In this document: in pieces, positions 53,476 to 61,595 of the stretch
Position numbering within the stretch: position 1 is the stretch's first letter
Layout: every line of letters starts with the position of its first letter
Assembly (NCBI RefSeq): GCF_964036595.1
Contig: NZ_OZ038523.1
Location: forward strand, 2,858,501-2,922,500
Length of the DNA: 64,000 nucleotides
Reading direction: 5' to 3'
Source of the DNA: Tenacibaculum sp. 190524A05c
Lineage (GTDB): Bacteria; Bacteroidota; Bacteroidia; Flavobacteriales; Flavobacteriaceae
The notes under the pieces: model-generated
What the model was told of the DNA's origin: nothing
Databases searched by the model: none
The model's input: the letters and a program-made list of their open reading frames with translations, nothing else
Position numbers and translations under genes: made by a program

Positions 53476-54378
53476 CTACATAAAATAGTGAACTAAAGAT
53501 CCGATAAAAAGGACGATTAGAATTAAATCAGCAAACCACTTTTTTTGTAATAATTCAAAACCGTTGGCAATTACTATTGCACACGGAAAGATTAAGTATG
53601 CTAATTCTGCTCCAGATCTATCTTTTAGAATGAGTAAAAGAATAATTGTTGATAGTAAATGAATAGAAACTAAAATCCAATTTTTCCTAAAAGCATTTTT
53701 GATCGATAATGTTCTTGGTGTTTTCATTACAAATGCAATAAAAGTAAAGCCTAAAAGAACGCTTAAAGAGAACTTATAAATAAAGGAAAAGTAAATTGAA
53801 AAATCATAGTAAGTGGTAAAACCTAAAAGAGAATAGAAGGTTTGTTCGTTATCATACCAAAAGCAATAGGTAAAATAAATAATTATTGGTGTGATAAAAC
53901 CCAGTATTGGAGTTGTTAATCTTCTATAATCAATATGCTGATGCATTAATATTGATAGGAAAGTAAGTGGGAATAGTACAATTGTAAACGGTTCTATTAT
54001 TGCAGAAATCCCCATCCAAAAACCACAATCAAATAATTTTTTAATAATGTTTTTAGAGGATTGTAAACTGTACATTCTTCTTACATAAACAAGTAAAATA
54101 AAATTCGAATAAAAGGAGGAATCAATTTTTATCACACTTGGAAAATATCCTAGAAGAATCACAAAAATTAAAAAGAAATAAGAATTATCGAAGGTCAAAT
54201 TATTTCTGGACTTGATAAAATTTACCAATCCAAATAAAACCAAAAACCAAAAGCCTGAACTAAAATTTAGAGTATCTACAAAACCCGTAAAATAACCCGA
54301 AAACATATAGCAAAAAAATAGCGCTATAATAATCACTGATGTAAACGGTTTTGTGTTGCTGAAAAAGTTGGTTAACAT
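53476..54378 (-). CDS. DUF6427 family membrane protein
   Basis: 300-residue polytopic inner-membrane protein with about nine to ten helices and no soluble domain. The N terminus MLTNFFSNTKPFTSVIIIAL matches my memory of the DUF6427 family found next to upp in Flavobacteriia. No catalytic motif is visible; the layout is reminiscent of glycosyltransferase-C-like membrane proteins, but that is speculation. It is divergent from the DUF6341 gene. Confidence 0.8.
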   Translation of the reverse strand: MLTNFFSNTKPFTSVIIIALFFCYMFSGYFTGFVDTLNFSSGFWFLVLFGLVNFIKSRNNLTFDNSYFFLIFVILLGYFPSVIKIDSSFYSNFILLVYVRRMYSLQSSKNIIKKLFDCGFWMGISAIIEPFTIVLFPLTFLSILMHQHIDYRRLTTPILGFITPIIIYFTYCFWYDNEQTFYSLLGFTTYYDFSIYFSFIYKFSLSVLLGFTFIAFVMKTPRTLSIKNAFRKNWILVSIHLLSTIILLLILKDRSGAELAYLIFPCAIVIANGFELLQKKWFADLILIVLFIGSLVHYFM

Positions 54379-54398
54379 TTTTTCTTTTTATACTTTTG
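54368..54398 (+). promoter_or_regulatory. Promoter of the DUF6341-trmB unit
   Basis: TTG (54368-54370), 20 bases, then TACTTTTG (54391-54398) followed by C: full consensus. The leader to ATG 54421 is about 17 bases. The TTG overlaps the start of the divergent DUF6427 gene. Confidence 0.7.
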
Positions 54399-54420
54399 CA
54401 AACGTAAAGATAATCAAGTT

Positions 54421-54639
54421 ATGTTAGGATTAAATATTTTTAAATTCATAGGTGAAATATTTCAGGTGTTATTCATCCCTTTTGAGTGGATTCGTTTAAC
54501 TCTTGCAAAAGGAGCAGCTGGATGGTGGACTTCTAATGCAGTGAACTGGATTTTCTTAGGTGTTCTTCTAGTTTTATTATACTACTGGATTTCTCAAGCT
54601 CTTAAATTTAAAAGAGAAGGTACAGAAGATAGAGCTTAA
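54421..54639 (+). CDS. DUF6341 family small membrane protein
   Basis: 72 residues. An amphipathic N-terminal part (FKFIGEIFQVLFIPFEWIRL), a WWTSNAVNWIF signature and one membrane helix to about residue 63, then a charged tail. It matches my memory of DUF6341, a small Flavobacteriia family found next to DUF6427 and upp. Function unknown. It lies 26 bases before trmB. Confidence 0.8.
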   Translation: MLGLNIFKFIGEIFQVLFIPFEWIRLTLAKGAAGWWTSNAVNWIFLGVLLVLLYYWISQALKFKREGTEDRA

Positions 54640-54665
54640 TTAAGGCTTAATACATATACTACGCT

Positions 54666-55337
54666 TTGGGAAGCAAAAACAAACTTAAACGTTTCAAAGA
54701 AAACGAAACTTTTGATAATGTAATTCAACCTACAAGAGAAGAAGTTACTGGTAACTTTCATCTTAAAGGAAAATGGAATTCGTTCTTCAAAAACGATAAC
54801 CCTATTGTTTTAGAATTAGGTTGCGGAAAAGGAGAATATACTATTGCATTAGCAAAAAAGAATCCGGATAAAAACTTCATAGGGATTGATATTAAAGGAG
54901 CTCGCTTTTGGAGAGGAGCTAAAACAGCCATTGAGGGTCAAATGGAAAATGTTGCCTTTATTCGAACGCAAATAGAATTGGTAGATTTGATTTTTGCTGA
55001 AAGTGAAGTAGATGAAATTTGGATTACTTTCCCAGATCCTCAAATAAAATATAAAAGAACTAAGCATAGACTTACCAATAGTTCTTTCTTGAAAAAATAT
55101 CATCATATCTTAAAACCTAATGCATATATAAACTTAAAAACCGATAGTGAATTTATGCACGGTTATACATTAGGTTTATTACATGGAGAAGGTCATGAAG
55201 TTTTTCATGCAAGTCATGATGTTTATAAATTAAAATCTTCGCCAGAAGAAGTTACGGAAACGCAAACGTTCTACGAAAAACAATATTTAGAGAAAGACAA
55301 AGCAATTACTTACATTAAGTTTAGGCTGAATTATTAA
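54666..55337 (+). CDS. trmB: tRNA (guanine-46-N7)-methyltransferase
   Basis: 223-residue SAM-dependent enzyme that makes m7G46 in tRNA. SAM loop LELGCGKGEYTIALAKK (about 48-64) and the family motif ITFPDPQIKYKRTKHRLT (about 119-136) are present. The start is TTG at 54666 (GSKNKLKRFKENETF), the only start that gives the family N terminus. It shares the DUF6341 promoter. Confidence 0.94.
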   Translation: MGSKNKLKRFKENETFDNVIQPTREEVTGNFHLKGKWNSFFKNDNPIVLELGCGKGEYTIALAKKNPDKNFIGIDIKGARFWRGAKTAIEGQMENVAFIRTQIELVDLIFAESEVDEIWITFPDPQIKYKRTKHRLTNSSFLKKYHHILKPNAYINLKTDSEFMHGYTLGLLHGEGHEVFHASHDVYKLKSSPEEVTETQTFYEKQYLEKDKAITYIKFRLNY

Positions 55338-55404
55338 AAATTAAATAATTTAGAAAGGACTTTAGTTTATAAGCGTCTAAAAAGCAATCAAATTTGTTTT
55401 AAAA

Positions 55405-56016
55405 ATGCTTATTCATTTCATCATAGGTTTTATTACGTCCTACCTTGGATTTACTCCACCGAGTATGTTAAACTTAACAGTCGGCAAAATATTTATTGAT
55501 GAAAATAAAAAATCAGCCCGTAGGTTTATTTATGGCGCTGCAATTGTTGTGTTTTTTCAGTTTTTATTGAGTTTATGGGTGATTTCATTAATTAATGAGG
55601 TTCCTCAATTGTTATTCTGGATTAAGAACGCAGCGGTATTCGTTTTCCTTTTTTTATCATTGTTTTATTTGAGAAAAGAAATGTTTTCAAAACAAAAAGT
55701 AAAACAGATTTGTGATAGAAAAACCTGTTTTGCCTACGGAGTCAAATTGTCTTTTGTAAATATGTTCGCTATCCCGTTTTTTGCATTAGCTTATTCATTT
55801 TTTAGCATGAAAGGTTTACTTTCTCAAGAATATAATTACTTATTAGCTTTTGGTTTAGGAACTTCATTGGGAGTAGTTGCTGTTCTGTCTAGTTATATTG
55901 TGCTAATTAGGAGTATGGAAAGTAAGGTGAATAAAGTTATGGTGTATTTCAATCCTTTAATGAGTGTTATTACAGGATTTTTAGCAGTGTTAACCACAAT
56001 TAAATTGTACTTTTAA
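55405..56016 (+). CDS. LysE family transporter
   Basis: 203-residue inner-membrane protein with six helices. The N-terminal FIIGFITSYLGFTPPSMLNL has the proline-containing signature of the LysE/RhtB exporter superfamily. It probably exports an amino acid or similar small molecule; the substrate is unknown. It lies 3 bases before an alkyltransferase-like protein gene. Confidence 0.82.
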   Translation: MLIHFIIGFITSYLGFTPPSMLNLTVGKIFIDENKKSARRFIYGAAIVVFFQFLLSLWVISLINEVPQLLFWIKNAAVFVFLFLSLFYLRKEMFSKQKVKQICDRKTCFAYGVKLSFVNMFAIPFFALAYSFFSMKGLLSQEYNYLLAFGLGTSLGVVAVLSSYIVLIRSMESKVNKVMVYFNPLMSVITGFLAVLTTIKLYF

Positions 56017-56019
56017 AGC

Positions 56020-56346
56020 ATGAGTGATAATCAGAATTTCTTCGAAAGAGTTTATGAGGTGGCACGATTAATCCCGTATGGAAGAGTAACGAGTTACGGA
56101 GCAATAGCAAAATATCTTGGAGCAGCGAGGTCAGCCCGAATGGTAGGTTGGGCAATGAATAATTCTTCTGGAAAAGAAGTTCCAGCACACAGAGTTGTAA
56201 ACAAAAAAGGAATCCTAACTGGAAAACATCATTTTGAAGGTACAAACCTCATGCAACAACTCCTAGAAAACGAAGGTGTAGAAGTGATAGAAAACCAAAT
56301 TCAAAACTTCGAAAAAATATATTGGGATCCTGCTAAAGAACTATAA
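56020..56346 (+). CDS. Alkyltransferase-like protein (ATL; MGMT fold without catalytic Cys)
   Basis: 108 residues, the C-terminal DNA-binding domain of O6-alkylguanine DNA alkyltransferase. The active-site motif PCHRVV reads PAHRVV here, with Ala in place of the alkyl-accepting Cys. The helix-turn-helix with arginine finger (GAARSARMVGWAMNN) is intact. ATL proteins bind O6-alkylguanine and recruit nucleotide-excision repair rather than repairing it themselves. It is in an operon with the LysE-type gene. Confidence 0.92.
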   Translation: MSDNQNFFERVYEVARLIPYGRVTSYGAIAKYLGAARSARMVGWAMNNSSGKEVPAHRVVNKKGILTGKHHFEGTNLMQQLLENEGVEVIENQIQNFEKIYWDPAKEL

Positions 56347-56409
56347 TTCAACTCTATTATAACATAAGAATTCTAAATATTCCAACTTTAGTATCTGAAT
56401 TGTAAGCGT

Positions 56410-56417
56410 TATCTTTG
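56410..56417 (+). promoter_or_regulatory. -7 element of mrp-nifU
   Basis: TATCTTTG, 24 bases before the ATG at 56442. Confidence 0.55.
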
Positions 56418-56441
56418 TAACTTAGAATTAATATAAACAGA

Positions 56442-57572
56442 ATGAGCTTTAAAAAGCAAGATATATATAACGCATTAGAAACTATAACTGCGCCTGGAGA
56501 AGGTAAAAGTTTGGTTGAAAATGAAAACGTAAAAAACGTAGTTACTTTTGGTAATGAAGTAATTGTAGATGTAGTAATTGGGAATCCGTCTCTTCAAGCA
56601 AAAAAGAAGGTTGAGGTTGAAATTATGAAAGCAATACATCAACATGTAGATCAAAAGATTGAAGTTAAGGTAAACGTTAAAGCTGAGGTTAAACCAAAAG
56701 AAGAGGTTAACCAAATTAGAGGAAAGGAGATTCCTAATATTAAAAACATTATTGCAATTGCATCTGGAAAAGGTGGAGTTGGTAAATCTACAGTAACGGC
56801 TAACATTGCCATTTCATTAGCTAAAATGGGATTCAATGTAGGAGTTTTAGATGCTGATGTTTACGGACCATCTCAACACATTATGTTTGATGTGGAAAAA
56901 GAAAGACCTCTTTCAGTAAAAGTTGAAGGTCGTTCTAAAATGAAGCCTATTGAGAACTATGGTGTAAAACTATTATCATTAGGATTCTTTACTAATCCTA
57001 ACCAAGCTGTAATCTGGAGAGGGCCAATGGCGTCAAAAGCTTTAAATCAATTAATTTTTGATGCAGATTGGGGAGAATTAGATTTCTTATTAATCGATTT
57101 ACCTCCAGGAACAGGAGATGTTCATTTATCTATTGTTCAAGCGTTACCAATTACAGGAGCTGTAGTTGTAAGTACTCCACAAAATATTGCATTAGCAGAT
57201 GCTAAAAAAGGAGTTGCAATGTTCCAACAAGAGGCAATAAACGTTCCTGTTTTAGGAATCGTAGAAAATATGGCTTACTTTACACCAGAGGAGTTACCAG
57301 AGAATAAATATTATATCTTTGGACAAAGTGGAGCTAAGAACTTAGCAGAAGATTTAGAAACTGCATTTTTAGGAGAAATCCCAATAGTTCAAAGCATTAG
57401 AGAAGGAGGAGATGTAGGTCATCCTGTTGCATTGCAAAATGGAACACAATTAGAAGAATCATTTAAAGAAATTACTCAAGAAGTAGTTTCTCAATTGTTA
57501 AAAAGAAATGCTAATTTACCACCAACAGAAGTTGTTAGAATAACTACAATGAGTGGTTGTAGCACAAAATAA
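56442..57572 (+). CDS. Mrp/NBP35 family ATP-binding Fe-S carrier
   Basis: 376 residues. An N-terminal DUF59 (MIP18) domain (about 1-80) is followed by a P-loop ATPase with GKGGVGKSTVTANIA (about 109-123), DADVYGPSQ and LLIDLPPGTGDVHL. Mrp/ApbC proteins carry Fe-S clusters to target enzymes. The CxxC bridge usual near the C-terminal third is not obvious; a single Cys remains in TMSGCSTK at the end. It is followed after 8 bases by a NifU-domain gene, as is common in Bacteroidetes. Confidence 0.9.
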   Translation: MSFKKQDIYNALETITAPGEGKSLVENENVKNVVTFGNEVIVDVVIGNPSLQAKKKVEVEIMKAIHQHVDQKIEVKVNVKAEVKPKEEVNQIRGKEIPNIKNIIAIASGKGGVGKSTVTANIAISLAKMGFNVGVLDADVYGPSQHIMFDVEKERPLSVKVEGRSKMKPIENYGVKLLSLGFFTNPNQAVIWRGPMASKALNQLIFDADWGELDFLLIDLPPGTGDVHLSIVQALPITGAVVVSTPQNIALADAKKGVAMFQQEAINVPVLGIVENMAYFTPEELPENKYYIFGQSGAKNLAEDLETAFLGEIPIVQSIREGGDVGHPVALQNGTQLEESFKEITQEVVSQLLKRNANLPPTEVVRITTMSGCSTK

Positions 57573-57580
57573 TTAGTTGT

Positions 57581-57817
57581 ATGTCAGCACAAGAAACACA
57601 AAGCAAAGTTGAAAAAGCGTTAGATGAAATCCGCCCATTCTTAATTAGTGATGGAGGGAATATTAAACTTCTAGGAATAGAAGAGAACATCGTTAAAGTA
57701 CAATTAGAAGGTGCTTGTAGTGGTTGTACAGTAAACCAAATGACACTTAAAAATGGTGTTGAAGCTACAATTAAAAAGTACGCTCCAGAAATTGAAGAAG
57801 TAATCAATGTCGCTTAA
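57581..57817 (+). CDS. NifU C-terminal domain protein (Fe-S scaffold)
   Basis: 78 residues, a stand-alone NifU/NfuA C-terminal domain. The cluster-binding motif is GACSGCTVNQMTLKNGVE (CxxC). It accepts and transfers a 4Fe-4S cluster as a dimer. It is translated 8 bases after the Mrp-like gene, and the two together form an Fe-S delivery unit. Confidence 0.93.
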   Translation: MSAQETQSKVEKALDEIRPFLISDGGNIKLLGIEENIVKVQLEGACSGCTVNQMTLKNGVEATIKKYAPEIEEVINVA

Positions 57818-57831
57818 CTGATTTTTGTCAG
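57818..57831. promoter_or_regulatory. CRP/FNR-type palindrome CTGAT-TTTT-GTCAG
   Basis: A 14-bp imperfect palindrome directly after the NifU-domain stop and 117 bases upstream of the reductase gene, followed by TATATAAAT. A matching site, CTGAC-TTTT-ATCAG, lies at 61618-61631 upstream of hmgA. Confidence 0.45.
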
Positions 57832-57843
57832 TATATAAATAAA

Positions 57844-57924
57844 AGTTCTACTCTATTTTTGAGTCTGAAGAACTAGAATAATCTTATTGTTAATAATCCA
57901 TATTCCGCACTCGTTGCGGAATAT
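57844..57924 (+). promoter_or_regulatory. Two hairpins upstream of the ferredoxin reductase gene
   Basis: First: AGTTCT-ACTC (57844-57853) pairs with GAGT and AGAACT (57861-57874) with a 4-base bulge. Second: ATATTCCGCA (57900-57909) pairs perfectly with TGCGGAATAT (57915-57924) around CTCGT. Neither is followed by a good T-run at once, though TTTTTT occurs 14 bases after the second. They may be a terminator of the mrp unit or leader structures of the next one. Confidence 0.5.
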
Positions 57925-57947
57925 CCTTATAAAAAGTTTTTTATCAG

Positions 57948-59003
57948 ATGATAAAAACAGATATACTAATCATTGGAGCTGGTCCAACCGGCTTATTTAC
58001 AGTTTTCGAAGCTGGTTTATTAAAGTTAAGATGTCATCTTATTGATGCCTTACCACAACCAGGAGGACAATGCTCAGAAATTTATCCAAAAAAACCTATT
58101 TATGATATTCCTGCGTATCCAGAAATCTTAGCTGGTGATTTAACAGACAAATTAATGGAACAAATCAAACAATTTGAGCCAGGATTTACTTTAGGAGAAC
58201 GAGCAGATATCATTGAAAAACAAGATGACGGAACGTTTATTGTAACTACGAATAAAGGAACAAAACACCATGCACCAGTTGTTGCAATTGCAGGTGGATT
58301 AGGAAGTTTTGAGCCAAGAAAGCCACCTATTTCAAATATCGCTGACTACGAAGGAAAAGGTGTGGAATATATGATTAAAGAGCCAGAAATGTATCGTGAT
58401 AAAGATGTAGTTATTGCTGGTGGAGGTGATTCTGCTTTAGACTGGTCTATCTTTTTAGCAGATGTTGCAAGTTCTGTAACTTTAATTCATAGAAGAAATG
58501 AATTCAGAGGTCATTTAGATTCTGTGGATCAAGTTCAAAAATTAAAGAACGAAGGAAAAATCAATTTAATTACTCCTGCAGAGGTTAAAGAAATTGCAGG
58601 TGATGGTAAAGTTGAAGGTGTTGTAGTTCATAAGAAAGACGAAGAGCCTTTCACGATTCATACTGATCATTTCATTCCTTTATTTGGATTATCTCCAAAG
58701 CTAGGTCCAATTGCAGATTGGGGATTAGAAATTGAAAAGAATGCAATTAAGGTGAATAACGCTTTAGACTATCAAACGAATATTCCAGGTATTTATGCCA
58801 TTGGTGATGTAAATACATATCCTGGTAAATTGAAGTTAATTTTATGTGGTTTCCATGAAGCTACGTTAATGTGTCAAAGTGCGTTTAAACGTATTTTTCC
58901 AGATAAGAAATACGTAATGAAATATACAACAGTTGGTGGAGTTCAAGGTTTTGATGGAACTAAGAAAGAAGCTCCTAAAGCTGTAGTTAAGAAAATAGAG
59001 TAG
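57948..59003 (+). CDS. Ferredoxin/flavodoxin-NADP reductase, thioredoxin-reductase-like
   Basis: 351-residue FAD enzyme. The FAD-binding loop GAGPTGLF (about 9-16) and the NADPH-binding loop GGGDSALDW (about 156-164) are visible, and the C-terminal IPGIYAIGDVNTYP closes the FAD site. It lacks the CxxC redox pair of thioredoxin reductase, which places it with the YumC-type ferredoxin-NADP reductases. It is adjacent (0-base gap) to a di-iron hydroxylase gene, with a 2Fe-2S ferredoxin gene three genes on, suggesting it feeds electrons to the hydroxylase. Confidence 0.92.
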   Translation: MIKTDILIIGAGPTGLFTVFEAGLLKLRCHLIDALPQPGGQCSEIYPKKPIYDIPAYPEILAGDLTDKLMEQIKQFEPGFTLGERADIIEKQDDGTFIVTTNKGTKHHAPVVAIAGGLGSFEPRKPPISNIADYEGKGVEYMIKEPEMYRDKDVVIAGGGDSALDWSIFLADVASSVTLIHRRNEFRGHLDSVDQVQKLKNEGKINLITPAEVKEIAGDGKVEGVVVHKKDEEPFTIHTDHFIPLFGLSPKLGPIADWGLEIEKNAIKVNNALDYQTNIPGIYAIGDVNTYPGKLKLILCGFHEATLMCQSAFKRIFPDKKYVMKYTTVGGVQGFDGTKKEAPKAVVKKIE

Positions 59004-59918
59004 ATGAGTATATTAGAATATATAGAACAATTATCGCAGGATAAATTATTGTACTTCGCGTTGCCAGTATTCTTTGCTTCAATGTTTGTTGAGTTCAAAG
59101 TTGCTAAAGAAAAATACCATTCAAAAGATACGGGTGTGTCTTTATTAATGATGGTGTTTTCGGCAATTGTAGAGTTTATTCCTAAGGTGTTAGCGTTTGT
59201 TGTATTCTTTTATTTATATCAAATTTCTCCTTTAAATGGAGTGGTAAACAGACAATGGTGGGCTTGGTTATTATTGTTTTTTGCTGATGATTTTTCTTAC
59301 TATTGGTTTCATCGTTTGAACCATGAAGTTCGATTGTTTTGGGCGGGACATGTTCCTCATCATTCATCAATTCATATGAATTTAGGAACCGCTTTGCGTC
59401 AAGGAGTGGGTGAAAGAATTCATAAGTTCTTTTTTTGGTTATGGATTCCGTTATTAGGATTCGATCCATTGATGATGTTCACTATGATGGGCGTAAGTTT
59501 AATTTATCAATTTTTCGTACACACAGAGTTGGTAGATAAATTACCAAAACCAATAGAACTTATTTTCAATACACCATCACATCACCGAGTACATCATGCA
59601 TCAAACATCAGATATCTAGATTGTAATCATGCTGGAATTTTAATTATATGGGATCGTATTTTCGGTACGTTTTCAGAAGAATTAAAGGAAGTCGATCATC
59701 CTGTGTACGGTTTAACTGTAAATATCGAAACCTATAATCCAGTTACTGTTGCAACTCATGAATATGCGGCTATTTGGAAAGATGTAAAAAGAGCGGATAA
59801 GTGGAGTGATAAACTGAATTATATTTTCAATTCACCAGGTTGGAGTCATGATGGAGAGGATAAAAGAGCAAAAGTGCTTCGAAAGAAATTGAAAGAGCAG
59901 GAAAGAAATAAGGGATGA
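59004..59918 (+). CDS. Sterol desaturase/fatty acid hydroxylase family protein
   Basis: 304-residue membrane di-iron oxygenase with about four to five helices. All three histidine boxes are visible: HRLNH (103-107), HVPHH (116-120) and HHRVHH (about 193-198). The family uses O2 and reduced ferredoxin or cytochrome b5 to hydroxylate or desaturate lipids. The substrate is unknown; bacteria of this group seldom make sterols, so a fatty acid, hopanoid or carotenoid-like lipid is more likely. It starts directly after the reductase stop and overlaps the next gene by 4 bases. Confidence 0.9.
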   Translation: MSILEYIEQLSQDKLLYFALPVFFASMFVEFKVAKEKYHSKDTGVSLLMMVFSAIVEFIPKVLAFVVFFYLYQISPLNGVVNRQWWAWLLLFFADDFSYYWFHRLNHEVRLFWAGHVPHHSSIHMNLGTALRQGVGERIHKFFFWLWIPLLGFDPLMMFTMMGVSLIYQFFVHTELVDKLPKPIELIFNTPSHHRVHHASNIRYLDCNHAGILIIWDRIFGTFSEELKEVDHPVYGLTVNIETYNPVTVATHEYAAIWKDVKRADKWSDKLNYIFNSPGWSHDGEDKRAKVLRKKLKEQERNKG

Positions 59919-60259
59919 AAAGAGATTTATTAGGTATTGTTACTGGTTTAGGACCAAATTTTCCAACACAACCGTCATTTTATGATTTGTTTGTTTTTGG
60001 ACTAGGAGCTTTATTTGTAATTATTTTATTAAGTTTTTGGTATAGTAGAATATCAAAATCGAATAATCTCTTAAATTCATACGATGATTTCTCCATTTAT
60101 GAATTTACTTCTACAGTTTTTCAGAATGATTCAGTAGTTTATGCGACAAGTGTAGAAAGAGAAATTACTGCGACTACTAAATTGATATTGATAGTTTGTG
60201 TTGTCATAATCATTACAACTCCGTTTACTAAATTACTCGGTATTGAACTTTTTATTTAA
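59915..60259 (+). CDS. Membrane protein of unknown function
   Basis: 114 residues with two membrane helices (about 26-46 and 90-112) and a polar middle part. I recognise no family. It overlaps the hydroxylase gene by 4 bases and lies 9 bases before the ferredoxin gene, so it is part of the same operon and could be an accessory subunit of the hydroxylase system. Confidence 0.75.
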   Translation: MKRDLLGIVTGLGPNFPTQPSFYDLFVFGLGALFVIILLSFWYSRISKSNNLLNSYDDFSIYEFTSTVFQNDSVVYATSVEREITATTKLILIVCVVIIITTPFTKLLGIELFI

Positions 60260-60268
60260 AAGAAGAAA

Positions 60269-60598
60269 ATGTCAGACATTAATATAAAAATTACAGACAG
60301 AGAAGGTGTTACTCACGAAGTACAAGCACCAACAGATATGAATATGAACTTAATGGAAGTAATTCGTTCTTATGAATTAGCTCCAGAAGGAACAGTTGGT
60401 ATTTGTGGTGGAATGGCAATGTGTGCTTCTTGTCAATGTTATGTGAAATCGGATCATGAACTTCCTGAAATGACAGATGACGAAGATGCGATGTTAGCAG
60501 AGGCTTTTTATGTGGAAGATAATAGCCGTTTAGGGTGTCAAATTCATATGACTCCTGAGTTAGAAGGATTGGAAGTTGAGATGGCACCTGAAAGTTAA
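60269..60598 (+). CDS. 2Fe-2S ferredoxin, adrenodoxin type
   Basis: 109 residues. The cluster cysteines are in CGGMAMCASCQCYV (C-x5-C-x2-C) and in LGCQIHMTPELEG near the C terminus, the adrenodoxin/putidaredoxin arrangement. Such ferredoxins serve oxygenases or Fe-S assembly. Its place behind a ferredoxin reductase and a di-iron hydroxylase suggests it is the electron shuttle between them. Confidence 0.94.
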   Translation: MSDINIKITDREGVTHEVQAPTDMNMNLMEVIRSYELAPEGTVGICGGMAMCASCQCYVKSDHELPEMTDDEDAMLAEAFYVEDNSRLGCQIHMTPELEGLEVEMAPES

Positions 60599-60622
60599 TT
60601 TTTATTTATTCTAAATAAGTGT

Positions 60623-60630
60623 TATGTTTG
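60623..60630 (+). promoter_or_regulatory. -7 element of the 100-residue protein gene
   Basis: TATGTTTG followed by C, ending 4 bases before the ATG at 60635. It predicts a leaderless mRNA, as no later in-frame Met exists near the N terminus. Confidence 0.6.
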
Positions 60631-60634
60631 CATC

Positions 60635-60937
60635 ATGAATGTAGATGTAAATGTTGAACAATCAATTCGTTTAGAAGAGATTACTTTTTGTAAATATCAA
60701 TTAACAACTGTAAACAAGAATATAGTTCTTACTTTTCCTCAGTTACTACAACTAAGAACTAACGTAAACAAGTTGACTTTTCACGAATCAATATGTGATA
60801 TTATCGATTCTGATAATTTCGTGTTACTATTTGTAGCCGATAAACAACATCTTATTTATTTAGATATTTCTCAGTTATTACAACTGAAAGAAGTTATTGA
60901 TTCATTCTTTGCTCCCGTTAAATCAGTTTTAATCTAA
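60635..60937 (+). CDS. Small protein of unknown function
   Basis: 100 residues, no signal peptide or membrane helix. It alternates beta and helix, with two Leu-rich segments (FPQLLQLRTNVNKL and ISQLLQLKEVIDSFF). The pattern faintly recalls the small DUF6686 family of Bacteroidetes, but I am not sure. It has its own -7 element and is located between ferredoxin and ferritin genes, so an iron-related role is possible. Confidence 0.65.
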   Translation: MNVDVNVEQSIRLEEITFCKYQLTTVNKNIVLTFPQLLQLRTNVNKLTFHESICDIIDSDNFVLLFVADKQHLIYLDISQLLQLKEVIDSFFAPVKSVLI

Positions 60938-61029
60938 ATAATAAGCTTATTTAGACTTTTTTCAAATTTTGTTTTCACTGTTTTTAAGGCTGGTTTTGTC
61001 GTAAATTAGCATAACAAACAATTTTTATC

Positions 61030-61539
61030 ATGAAAACAACAGCAGTAAGAAAACAAATGACGATTCATCCTGAAGTTATGGATGTGTTAAATGAGCAAAT
61101 CGGAATGGAAATGCATGCATCTGCATCTTATTTAGCAATGGCTTCATGGTGTGATCAAAGAGAATTATTGAATAGTAAATCATTCTTCTATAAACAAGCT
61201 GAGGAGGAAAGAGAACATGCAATGAAAATCTTTGAATTTATTAACGATGCAGGTGGAGCAGCAAGATCTCCAGAAGTACATAACGTAAATAACGATTTTG
61301 AAAGTTTACGTGAAATTTTTGAAAGATCTTTAGAGCAAGAAATAAATGTAACGCAATCAATTTACAAATGCTTTAAAAAGGCAAGAAGTGTAGACGATTT
61401 TGCTTCAGAAATGTTTTTGCAATGGTTCGTAAATGAACAAGTGGAAGAGGAAGACACAATGAGAAGTATTCTAGATGTGTTCGATTTAATGGAAGGTATG
61501 CCACTTAAAATGATTGACGAAAGATTACCAAAAGAGTAA
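61030..61539 (+). CDS. Ferritin
   Basis: 169-residue non-heme ferritin, four-helix bundle. Ferroxidase-centre residues are visible: Glu in LNEQIGMEMHASASYLAM, Glu-x-x-His in EEEREHAMKIFEF, and later Glu/Gln in LQWFVNEQVEEE. It stores iron as a 24-mer in the cytoplasm. It is a single gene with its own hairpin terminator. Confidence 0.95.
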   Translation: MKTTAVRKQMTIHPEVMDVLNEQIGMEMHASASYLAMASWCDQRELLNSKSFFYKQAEEEREHAMKIFEFINDAGGAARSPEVHNVNNDFESLREIFERSLEQEINVTQSIYKCFKKARSVDDFASEMFLQWFVNEQVEEEDTMRSILDVFDLMEGMPLKMIDERLPKE

Positions 61540-61561
61540 TTTAAGTGATAACAACTATGTA

Positions 61562-61595
61562 AAAGTCCGAAGTTCAATATTTCGGATTTTTTATT
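61562..61595 (+). terminator. Terminator of ferritin
   Basis: AAAGTCCGAA (61562-61571) pairs with TTCGGATTTT (61581-61590), 6 bp of perfect core plus A/T extension, with a 9-base loop and a T-rich tail. Confidence 0.8.
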
